Shown here: piece after piece, positions 50,132 to 57,139 of the stretch
Layout: each line of letters starts with the position of its first letter
Numbering within the stretch: position 1 is the stretch's first letter
Source of the DNA: an uncultured Alphaproteobacteria bacterium
GTDB taxonomy: Bacteria > Pseudomonadota > Alphaproteobacteria > Methylaequorales > Methylaequoraceae
Reading direction: 5' to 3'
DNA: 64,000 bases
Assembly (NCBI GenBank): GCA_902613995.1
Contig: CACMJG010000002.1
Span: 1-64,000, forward strand
Made by a program: the position numbers and the translations under genes
The notes under the pieces: model-generated
What the model was told of the DNA's origin: nothing
The model's input: the letters and a program-made list of their open reading frames with translations, nothing else
Databases searched by the model: none

Positions 50132-50680
50132 TTAGCTTTTGTTAAGGAAAACTAAAATTATTAAAATCACTGCAGGAACAATTCCAAGAATTGCTAGCAT
50201 ATATGAAATACTTAAATATTTATATTTTTCCTTAAGAACAAACCCTATTTGATAAAAATCAATAAGCAATAGTTCATATACTCTTTTAGGACTTCTAATC
50301 TGTTCAAGCATATACTTAACATATGTATCCTCGCTAATATTTGAAGATTCCATAAAAAATAAAGGATTTTTACTTTTACTTATATCCTGATTTTTTTTTT
50401 CCTTAACTAATCTTGGTGTAATAACCCAAACAGCAAAGAGTAGAGAAATTAGCTCTAACAATGAAAAACACAAAATTAAAAAATTTTGTGTATTTGAATT
50501 ATTTTGATAGTCGTATTTAAAAAAATTAGATGCGATTATACTGAGACCAATTATGATTATGCCCATCAGTATGTTGGCTTTCTGATCAGCTAGGGAGATT
50601 AATTGAACTTGCTTTTGATGAATTGTTCGAAGCATCCCAATTGTTTCTTTGTCTACATTATCAGATTTTACAGAAGCCAT
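50132..50680 (-). CDS. Pycsar-type transmembrane effector-like protein (DUF5706-like)
   Basis: The 182-residue protein has the family sign ADQKANILMG at 31-40 right at the start of the first membrane helix (36-52), a second helix (about 66-86), a PRL plus KNPLFFMES segment at 89-112, and a third helix near 155-178. This matches the PycTM/DUF5706 domain, the membrane effector of cyclic-pyrimidine (Pycsar) anti-phage defence. Normally a uridylate or cytidylate cyclase gene lies beside it; none is present in this window. The defence role is therefore inferred. Confidence 0.72.
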   Translation of the reverse strand: MASVKSDNVDKETIGMLRTIHQKQVQLISLADQKANILMGIIIIGLSIIASNFFKYDYQNNSNTQNFLILCFSLLELISLLFAVWVITPRLVKEKKNQDISKSKNPLFFMESSNISEDTYVKYMLEQIRSPKRVYELLLIDFYQIGFVLKEKYKYLSISYMLAILGIVPAVILIILVFLNKS

Positions 50681-50840
50681 TACTAATTATGTTATAATTT
50701 TGTTACAGATTTATGAATTAAGATTCAACTAGAAAGCTTTTCCTTCCACTCAACCTTTTTTGCCATAAATATTTTATAAAACTGAAACAAATATTCATTA
50801 TTCAACATGTAGTATGTAATATTTAGACTTATTACAAAAT

Positions 50841-51791
50841 ATGCCGTTTCGATTTAAAAAAAACAATCAAGAAAATAACCAAGGTCCAAGGTTTAGTAAT
50901 AGAATTGAAAAAATTAAAATAATTCTAAAGAAAGTTAAATTTGTTGCTAAGAACGTAATTTATGTAAGAAGTTGGTCTAGGAATTCTAGATTATTGGGGA
51001 AAATAAAAACTGAAAATAATTTTTCCACCCACTCCAGAACACTAAATTTCAATCAAGGTTCTATTGAGTTAAAAATAATTGACGATACAGATAAATTAAT
51101 ACACAAAGTTAAGAAACTACGATACGAAACTTTTTTTGGTGAATCAGAAAAAAATAATTACGACTCAGATGAATTTGATAAATTATGTGATCATTTAGTA
51201 GCAATTGATAAATCAATTTCTGATGATTTCGTAGTGGGAACATACAGGTTACTTTTAAAACCAAGATTTGTGAAATCACAAAAATTCTACAGCCAAACAG
51301 AGTTTAATATTTCTAAGTTAACCAAAAAAAATTCTTTAACTCTTTTAGAAGCGGGCAGATCATGTGTTCATAAAAATTATAGGGATGGAAAAATAATAAA
51401 ACTATTATGGAGGGGGCTTGCTACTTACATTGCTAAAAATAAAGTTGATATAGTTTTTGGCTGTGCAAGCTTCCCCTCAAGTAATCATAATTTGTTTAGA
51501 AATCAACTTTCATACTTAAGACACTTTCATTCATCCCCACATCATTTGAAAACAACCCCCCTAAAGCAATTAAAAGTAAATTTTAAACCAATTAAGAAAA
51601 AATTGCTCGACTCTGATGAAGAGTTTAGAAAGCTACCCCCTTTGATTAAAGCTTACATCAGAGTTGGAGCATTTGTAGGTTCTGGTGCAATTGTGGATAA
51701 AGAATTTAATACTACTGATGTCCTAGTTATATTAGAAGCAAAAAAAATCCAAAAAAAATACTCTAAACTATATTTAAAAAATATACATTAA
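50841..51791 (+). CDS. olsB: ornithine N-acyltransferase-like GNAT (OlsB)
   Basis: OlsB puts a 3-hydroxyacyl chain from acyl-ACP onto ornithine to make lyso-ornithine lipid. The 316-residue protein has an acetyltransferase-like core with LRYETFFGE, DDFVVGTYRLLL, LLEAGRSCVHKNYRDGKIIKLLWRG (only the core EAGRSCV..YR is diagnostic) and VFGCASFPS. This set is shared by OlsB and haemolysin-like GNATs. The following olsA gene supports the call; the genes share a TAATG junction. Confidence 0.8.
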   Translation: MPFRFKKNNQENNQGPRFSNRIEKIKIILKKVKFVAKNVIYVRSWSRNSRLLGKIKTENNFSTHSRTLNFNQGSIELKIIDDTDKLIHKVKKLRYETFFGESEKNNYDSDEFDKLCDHLVAIDKSISDDFVVGTYRLLLKPRFVKSQKFYSQTEFNISKLTKKNSLTLLEAGRSCVHKNYRDGKIIKLLWRGLATYIAKNKVDIVFGCASFPSSNHNLFRNQLSYLRHFHSSPHHLKTTPLKQLKVNFKPIKKKLLDSDEEFRKLPPLIKAYIRVGAFVGSGAIVDKEFNTTDVLVILEAKKIQKKYSKLYLKNIH

Positions 51792-52609
51792 TGCTTTACT
51801 CACCAATACTATCAACTTTAAGACTAGCAATATTGATTCCATGGATTTTATTTATTTCATCAATCCATTTGATTGTTTCTTTAATTTCTAAAAGATTTTT
51901 TTCTTTTTTCTTTAGTTTATTTTTTAAGGGTATAATAAACATAATTGGAGTTAAAGTTAATGTTTCTGGTTTGCAGGAGAAAAGAAAGACTTTATTTGTT
52001 TCAAATCATATATCTTACCTCGATATAATAGTATATGGATCACTAATAAATACAGTTTTTGTCGCTAAGTCAGAAATTAAAAAATGGCCAATAATTAATA
52101 AACTTTGTACTATTGCAAAAACAATATTTGTAGAAAGAAATAATATTAGATCATTAAGAAATCAAATTTCATTAATTGAAAAATCTCTTCAAAAAGATAC
52201 TAATGTACTTTTTTTTCCAGAGGGAACATCCAGTGATGGATCTAACGTTCTCAGGTTTAAGAGCTCTTTATTTTCCATAGTTGATTCAAAGGGTCTAGGA
52301 GATTTTTACATCCAACCCATTTCACTATCATATAATAAACTTGATGGTCTCCCAATAAATAAATTTTATAAACCCTTCTTGGCTTGGTTTGGAGGAATGG
52401 CTCTATTTTCTCATCTTTGGAAATTCTTAGGCTTGGGCACAAGTGAAGTTAAAGTTACCTTTCACAAAGCTAAAAAGTTTTCTTCATTCTCAAATAGAAA
52501 AGATGCATGCTTTTTTTGTTATGAAAAAATATCTGAACAACTTAATAATGACCATCGTTCTCTAGAGATTAATAATAAACTCAAACTTCATGAACTAAAA
52601 TTCTTGTAA
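51791..52609 (+). CDS. olsA: 1-acyl-glycerol-3-phosphate acyltransferase-like (OlsA)
   Basis: The PlsC motifs are present: SNHISYLD (HX4D) near residue 77, FFPEGTSSDG as motif III, and IQPISLSY as motif IV. N-terminal hydrophobic residues anchor it in the membrane. With olsB beside it, the likely role is the second acylation that makes phosphorus-free ornithine lipid. A general PlsC function in phosphatidic acid synthesis is the alternative. Confidence 0.82.
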   Translation: MLYSPILSTLRLAILIPWILFISSIHLIVSLISKRFFSFFFSLFFKGIINIIGVKVNVSGLQEKRKTLFVSNHISYLDIIVYGSLINTVFVAKSEIKKWPIINKLCTIAKTIFVERNNIRSLRNQISLIEKSLQKDTNVLFFPEGTSSDGSNVLRFKSSLFSIVDSKGLGDFYIQPISLSYNKLDGLPINKFYKPFLAWFGGMALFSHLWKFLGLGTSEVKVTFHKAKKFSSFSNRKDACFFCYEKISEQLNNDHRSLEINNKLKLHELKFL

Positions 52610-52705
52610 AAAATTAACCAAGTTATTTTTTTTTGTTACAACATTGTGAAATTATTAAAGATTTAAATTTTTATTTAATTTACCTGCAAATATAATGATT
52701 AAAGA

Positions 52706-54163
52706 TTAATTAATATTTGAATTTTTTATTGCATAATTAATAATGTGAAATAAAAAATTCTGCTCAATAGTTCCATTTAATAGAAATGAAAAAGGACCGG
52801 AGGCATATGCAACTACATCTAAACCAGAATGAGATTCTTTAAAAAGTGGTATAAGAGCTTCATGGTCAAATTCAATATCATCATAATCAAAATCAGATAA
52901 CCTTTTTCGAAAAGCGTATTGTAAAAAATATTTTTTTTCAAAAACACTTCCAGGTCCATTCAGGTAGTTTACAACTGAAAAAGGTTTCCCGTCTAAACCT
53001 AAATTAGGTTTACTTTGATGTTTAGATTCTTTGGGGTTAATTCTATAACATATACCATTTACTTTTGATCCTCTTCCACAATACCCATTGACACCAAGAG
53101 AATGAGCATGGTCAGCGGTAACGATTAACAACGTTTCTTGTAGATTTACTTTTTGAATTATATTTTGAATAAGTTTATTGAATTGTTGGGTTTGTCTGAG
53201 AACGTAATTTAGTTTTCCTGCATGATGTCCGTGATCAATTCTTCCGGCCTCTATTAATAGGTAATAACCATTTTTGTTTTTATTAAGATATTCAATAGCT
53301 AAATTTGATAAATCTAAAAGAGAAGGTTTGTTTTCTTCCTTTGCTAAATAAGGAAAATGCGAATCAGCAAAAAGACCGATTAATCTTTTTTTAGTATCAA
53401 TTTTATAGTTTTGGAAGTCATTTTCATTATTTAGATAAATTCCCCCGCTATTTTTAAATTCCTCAATCAGGTTTCTTGAATCAGTTCTTTTTCCTTTTTG
53501 ACTGACATTTTCTAAAGGTAAGAAATGTCTTTTGCCACCACCTAATGCAAGATCAATATCAGAATTGATCAACTGCAAAGCTATATCATCTTGTGAACAA
53601 TCTTTAGGAACTTTGGAGTCATCTTCCCAATTTCTGTCAAACGAGTGGGCGTATAATGCCGCGGGAGTTGCGTGCGTTATTCTAGTATTTGTAACAACTC
53701 CAACACTCTTATCTAATTTTTTAAATATATCATTAATACTTTCCACCTCAGTTCTTTTGGACATGCAATCGCCACGTATAGAACTATCTGTTAGTCCAAT
53801 AATTCCAGATTTAGTTTTAATACCACTATGTATTGCTGTTGATGTTCCTGCAGAATCTGGCGTTTGTCCATTAGTAGTGTAAGTTTTTATTAAAGCCAAA
53901 TGGTCTAATTTTTCGTGTGGTAAAACAAATTCATCTCCAAGTCCACCATTTATTTGTCCTTGATTCAATCTGTTAATATAGTTTGTAGTAATGCCATAAC
54001 CATCACCAACGATAACAATCACATTTTTAGCTTTGTTCTTATTAATTTTTTTGTGAATTTGATTTTTAATAAATGATTGACCATCATTAAAACTTTGATA
54101 ATTCTTTTGTGGGTTAGCTGATAATTGACTAAAGGTTATTAAAAATAATAATAAAAAAAACAT
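52706..54163 (-). CDS. phoA: alkaline phosphatase (PhoA family)
   Basis: After a signal peptide (about 1-16) the 485-residue protein has the first metal Asp in VGDGYG (53-57), the nucleophile Ser104 in PDSAGTSTA, the metal ligands in IEAGRIDHGHHAGK, and TADHAHS. This enzyme releases phosphate from organic esters in the periplasm. Its start lies only 48 bp from tRNA-Leu fragment b, so its promoter is at or across the integration junction. I found no convincing Pho box. Confidence 0.92.
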   Translation of the reverse strand: MFFLLLFLITFSQLSANPQKNYQSFNDGQSFIKNQIHKKINKNKAKNVIVIVGDGYGITTNYINRLNQGQINGGLGDEFVLPHEKLDHLALIKTYTTNGQTPDSAGTSTAIHSGIKTKSGIIGLTDSSIRGDCMSKRTEVESINDIFKKLDKSVGVVTNTRITHATPAALYAHSFDRNWEDDSKVPKDCSQDDIALQLINSDIDLALGGGKRHFLPLENVSQKGKRTDSRNLIEEFKNSGGIYLNNENDFQNYKIDTKKRLIGLFADSHFPYLAKEENKPSLLDLSNLAIEYLNKNKNGYYLLIEAGRIDHGHHAGKLNYVLRQTQQFNKLIQNIIQKVNLQETLLIVTADHAHSLGVNGYCGRGSKVNGICYRINPKESKHQSKPNLGLDGKPFSVVNYLNGPGSVFEKKYFLQYAFRKRLSDFDYDDIEFDHEALIPLFKESHSGLDVVAYASGPFSFLLNGTIEQNFLFHIINYAIKNSNIN

Positions 54164-54211
54164 ATTTTAATATAAACTTTAAATATTACAAATTTAAGAA
54201 AAATAATTCCA

Positions 54212-54268
54212 TGGTACCCCTAGTCCGACTCGAACGGACATGAACCGAAGTTCAACGGATTTTGAATC
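54212..54268 (-). repeat. tRNA-Leu 3' fragment (copy b)
   Basis: All 57 bases match the intact tRNA-Leu. The flank to the right is shared with copy a: about 100 bp from 54212 to 54314 line up with 55782-55884 with two or three differences. Confidence 0.95.
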
Positions 54269-54314
54269 AGTTGCGTTTGGTTGTAAGTCATTGATTCAAA
54301 TACAAATAAATTTT

Positions 54315-54340
54315 AGTATCAAAGATTAGTATCAAACTTT
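54315..54340. repeat. inner arm-type repeats of copy b
   Basis: Two 13-bp direct repeats, AGTATCAAAGATT and AGTATCAAACTTT, lie back to back. They are collinear with three such repeats at copy a (same offset of 1570 bp). Confidence 0.8.
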
Positions 54341-54402
54341 TTTTTTTCAAAATCTCTAAAAATATCCCTATGAATGTCAAATCATTATTTAAAATACTAG
54401 TT

Positions 54403-54475
54403 GTAGCCTAGTCTGTAAGAGAGCTGGTTTGAGTGGTAAAGGATTGTCGAGAATTCAAATCCTCTCAGCGATCGA
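54403..54475 (+). pseudogene. decayed tRNA-like sequence
   Basis: The stretch contains TAGCCTAGTCTGTAAGAGAGC, similar to a tRNA D-arm, CTGGTTTGAG at the anticodon arm position, and TTCAAATCCTCTC at the T-arm, in the right order and spacing. Stems are broken by mismatches and no acceptor stem closes. It most resembles a tRNA-Pro, but this is loose. It overlaps the 3' end of the GIY-YIG gene. Confidence 0.35.
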
Positions 54476-55487
54476 ATGTATCAATTGGAAGACCGAGGTT
54501 AGAGAAATCATAATTTGCCGATGCCTTTTTAAAACCCATTTCTAAAGCTTCTTCTTCTGAATTTACGTATATCCAGCTTGTATCTTCAATCTCTAAATGG
54601 CGCATATTCAAATAATAATCTAAGTCTGCATATTTGGTGTTTGTCTCTTTAAAATATACACATTCTTTTTTTACTTCATTTATTACACATATTATTTTTG
54701 TTTTAGGTTGAATACAATCATATTTGCTACACATATTAGAATATATTTTATAATTAAAATTGCTTAATTTTGAAACGTCTTTGTGTTCATATATTAATGG
54801 ATATTCTTCTTCTGATTTTTTAACTATTTCATCAATGTCTTTATTTCTAAAATTATTAGTAATGACATAACCAGTAATCATTCCTGCAATGACGTAAAAG
54901 ATCACACCATCAGGACCATCCGAAATAAAAAAAGAATATAATAAACCTATAACAACTATCGAGACAAAGCAGCTAAAAAAAAGGTTAACATAAAAATGTA
55001 AATTATTGGTATTGTTGGGGTATGATTTATGAACTTTTACCTCATTTTTCCTCTGATTTAGAGCCCAATTATTGAAATCTTCAAAAACTTTAGAAAAAGC
55101 TTTAGCTAAAATTTCATTTTGAATTTGAGATTTTTTTTTTATGTTTTGTTTAACTTTTTCGATCAATATCAATTCTGGAGATTCGTAAAAAACTTCTTTG
55201 AATTTTATTTTTGCAAGTGTTTCAATTACGCTTATAGCTTCTGGAATTGAGCAAGTAAAAAATTCTCGATTTTTATTAGGTCTATGTTGATCTAAAACTT
55301 GATGAACTTGTTTTTCAATTTCATCAAAATTTTCAACAAAAGCAGAAAATTCAACTTTGAATGATTCTGGTATTGCTGTATCGTTAAGTTCTTTCTCTCT
55401 GAAGGATTTGGGGTCACGACTACTTTTCCCAATTTTTATTCTATTTCCAAGAGCTACATTGCTCATTATATAAATAAAACCGTCCAT
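54465..55487 (-). CDS. GIY-YIG/T5orf172-domain membrane protein
   Basis: Residues 1-95 form a T5orf172 (GIY-YIG superfamily) domain: FIYIMSNVALGNRIKIGKSSRDP, the acidic EKQVHQVLDQHRPNKNREFF segment (quoted only as its core EKQVH...REFF). Two membrane helices follow in the middle (about 160-210), then an unknown cytoplasmic or periplasmic C-terminal part with several cysteines. The family is common in phages and mobile DNA. A nuclease or defence role is possible but not shown. It is 340 residues. Confidence 0.75.
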   Translation of the reverse strand: MDGFIYIMSNVALGNRIKIGKSSRDPKSFREKELNDTAIPESFKVEFSAFVENFDEIEKQVHQVLDQHRPNKNREFFTCSIPEAISVIETLAKIKFKEVFYESPELILIEKVKQNIKKKSQIQNEILAKAFSKVFEDFNNWALNQRKNEVKVHKSYPNNTNNLHFYVNLFFSCFVSIVVIGLLYSFFISDGPDGVIFYVIAGMITGYVITNNFRNKDIDEIVKKSEEEYPLIYEHKDVSKLSNFNYKIYSNMCSKYDCIQPKTKIICVINEVKKECVYFKETNTKYADLDYYLNMRHLEIEDTSWIYVNSEEEALEMGFKKASANYDFSNLGLPIDTFDR

Positions 55488-55536
55488 TTAAAAAATAAAA
55501 AAATATCTTTAGAAGTTTTTTCATGCCGTTAGTGAA

Positions 55537-55734
55537 TTAATATCCATAACCCATCATAAATTTTAGGTTTTCAGCCTGATCTGCGAGTTTTGTAAGTGAT
55601 CTTGCTGCATCAGAATCGTTCAACGAAACATTATCTTCCTTTGAGATATTTCCGAGGAATGTGATTAATTCTGGAAGCATTGCGATAGCTTTTGCGTTTT
55701 TATTTGCATCTTTATATTTAGGGTCAATTTTCAT
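55537..55734 (-). CDS. small hypothetical protein
   Basis: A 65-residue protein starting MKIDPKYKDANKNAKAIAML with a C-terminal KFMMGYGY. It looks helical and soluble. It precedes the GIY-YIG protein gene on the same strand with about 49 bp between, so the two may be cotranscribed. No family is recognised. Confidence 0.5.
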   Translation of the reverse strand: MKIDPKYKDANKNAKAIAMLPELITFLGNISKEDNVSLNDSDAARSLTKLADQAENLKFMMGYGY

Positions 55735-55781
55735 GAGTTTATAATATCATAATTTGCATTAAATATTAAATAGTTGTTTTG

Positions 55782-55838
55782 TGGTACCCCTAGTCCGACT
55801 CGAACGGACATGAACTGAAGTTCAACGGATTTTGAATC
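55782..55838 (-). repeat. tRNA-Leu 3' fragment (copy a)
   Basis: Of 57 bases, 56 match the intact tRNA-Leu. It is followed by the same inner arm as copy b (AGTTGCGTTTGG, TGTAAGTCA). Confidence 0.95.
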
Positions 55839-55884
55839 AGTTGCGTTTGGTTGTAAGTCATTGATTTAAATACAAATAAATTTT

Positions 55885-55923
55885 ACTATCAAACTTTACT
55901 ATCAAACTTTACTATCAAACTTT
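55885..55923. repeat. inner arm-type repeats of copy a
   Basis: ACTATCAAACTTT is repeated three times without a mismatch (55885, 55898, 55911). This is the clearest arm-type repeat array next to a tRNA fragment. Confidence 0.95.
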
Positions 55924-56047
55924 TTAGAATTTTCACTTTATAATTGGTAAACTAATTGCTAGGTCTCTTATATTTCCTTAAAAATTCTTCAATGTAATTG
56001 AACTATTTATTTTAATTCCATTGGTATAAATATTGCTAATTTTAGTT

Positions 56048-56962
56048 ATGTTTAAAGAACAAAAACTTCTCAGATTTAGTTACAATAGCTATTATTTGAA
56101 CGAAAGAAATATTTTGATGAAAAAATTGCATCAAAAAGAGTTTAAATATAATTTTTATCCAGAAAAAAATAATCATAAAACTATTTATTCGTGGATAAAG
56201 AACGGACATTTTTATGAAAATGATATTGGTCTTTTCTTAACACGTATTATAAGTCCAAAAGACACATGTATTGACATTGGTGCTAATATAGGAATGCATT
56301 CATTATTAATGAGTTCACTAGTAGGATCGGAGGGTAAAGTCATTGCTTTTGAACCTGGAAAAGAGAGCTATGAAGAATTGAGAGCAAATATAAAACTTAA
56401 CAATTTTAAAAATATAAAACTAAAAAAAATTATTCTGGGAGAGAACAGTGGTGAGGAAGTTTTTTTTCACTGTTCTTCGCATGATTCAGGAACATCTTAT
56501 GGTGTTAAGAAACCTGATAATGAAAATTTAGATTGGAAGAGTTTAAAAACGTCCACATTAGATAAAGAAATTAATGATAAAAAAATAAAAGTTGTGAAAA
56601 TTGATGTTGAAGGTTTTGAGGGACAAATTCTTCGTGGATCCCAATCTCTTCTTAAAAACGATATTGTTCGATATTGGATTGTTGAATATGCTCCTCATTG
56701 TTTGGCTAGATTAAACGATTCTTTAAATACTATGAGAGTTCATATGAGAAAATATGGCTTAGAAATGTTTGTTTTAGATCCAAGTGGCGGTTTACCCAAA
56801 TACATTCCTCATAAATCTGACTTAAAGTTACATGGAATTCCTAACTTATTATTTACAAAAATGGATTCAATTAATGTTGATTGGCTGTTAGAGGATCTTG
56901 AACAACATTATTATCCTAAAATGTTATATGCCAAAAAAAATCTACAATCATTCATAAATTAA
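56048..56962 (+). CDS. FkbM-family methyltransferase
   Basis: The methyltransferase core is read from CIDIGANIGMHSLLMSSLVG near residues 74-93, VIAFEPGKESYEEL, and VVKIDVEGFEGQILRGS, which are the FkbM signatures. Such enzymes methylate hydroxyl groups of sugars or other cell-surface metabolites. The ATG at 56048 is preferred over a TTG at 56033. It is the sole gene of module 5. Confidence 0.88.
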   Translation: MFKEQKLLRFSYNSYYLNERNILMKKLHQKEFKYNFYPEKNNHKTIYSWIKNGHFYENDIGLFLTRIISPKDTCIDIGANIGMHSLLMSSLVGSEGKVIAFEPGKESYEELRANIKLNNFKNIKLKKIILGENSGEEVFFHCSSHDSGTSYGVKKPDNENLDWKSLKTSTLDKEINDKKIKVVKIDVEGFEGQILRGSQSLLKNDIVRYWIVEYAPHCLARLNDSLNTMRVHMRKYGLEMFVLDPSGGLPKYIPHKSDLKLHGIPNLLFTKMDSINVDWLLEDLEQHYYPKMLYAKKNLQSFIN

Positions 56963-56985
56963 AATTATCTCTGTTTTTAAAAAAA

Positions 56986-57072
56986 TGGTACCCCTAGTCC
57001 GACTCGAACGGACATGAACCGAAGTTCAACGGATTTTGAATCCGTCGCGTCTACCAATTCCGCCATAGGGGC
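56986..57072 (-). tRNA. tRNA-Leu (anticodon CAA)
   Basis: The 87-base gene has acceptor stem GCCCCTA/TAGGGGT, D-arm with AATTGGTAGACGC, anticodon stem ACGGA/TCCGT and loop TTCAAAA (anticodon CAA), a long variable arm TGAACTTCGGTTCA, T-arm GTCCG/CGGAC with TTCGAGT, and encoded CCA. It reads UUG. It is the integration target of the island on its 3' side. Confidence 0.97.
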
Positions 57073-57139
57073 ATTATAAGTAAATTATTACACAATAACC
57101 TGTTAATTTGAGAATCTTTATATAAGTTTAGCAAAATTT

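Larger units (their letters stand above)
49897..54211. mobile_element. module 3 (4.3 kb, phosphate-stress and effector cargo)
   Basis: The block between fragments c and b holds a Pycsar-type effector-like gene, olsB, olsA and an alkaline phosphatase gene. The left end has two CTCACAC repeats next to the fragment. Confidence 0.6.
54212..55781. mobile_element. module 4 (1.6 kb, two genes)
   Basis: The block between copies b and a carries the GIY-YIG membrane protein gene and a 65-residue protein gene. It is flanked by nearly identical direct repeats of over 100 bp, 1570 bp apart. Confidence 0.6.
55735..56047. other. intergenic stretch with att sequences
   Basis: These 313 bp hold tRNA-Leu fragment a, the shared inner arm and three 13-bp repeats. 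The remaining part up to the FkbM gene is AT-rich without recognisable features. Confidence 0.6.
40374..56985. mobile_element. tRNA-Leu-anchored island of five serially integrated modules
   Basis: The region lies between the flavoprotein gene and the intact tRNA-Leu at 56986-57072. Five partial copies of the 3' part of this tRNA, all in the same orientation, cut it into five blocks. Each block starts on its left with such a fragment; for the three best copies, repeats of 12-13 bp follow. No recombinase, phage structural, plasmid or transposase gene is seen. The interpretation is repeated site-specific integration at the tRNA. Confidence 0.8.
55782..56985. mobile_element. module 5 (1.2 kb, one gene)
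   Basis: The block next to the intact tRNA-Leu holds only an FkbM methyltransferase gene. By position it should be the most recent insertion. Confidence 0.6.

Noticed and set aside
50700-50840. Pho box upstream of olsB
   Set aside because: No pair of CTGTCA-like repeats with 11-bp spacing was found; phosphate control is inferred only from gene content.
53532-53882. Plus-strand frame of 116 codons inside phoA
   Set aside because: Antisense to the conserved alkaline phosphatase active-site region; a shadow frame.
55885-55923. CRISPR-like array
   Set aside because: The 13-bp units abut without spacers, and there are no cas genes; they fit arm-type sites of a recombinase instead.
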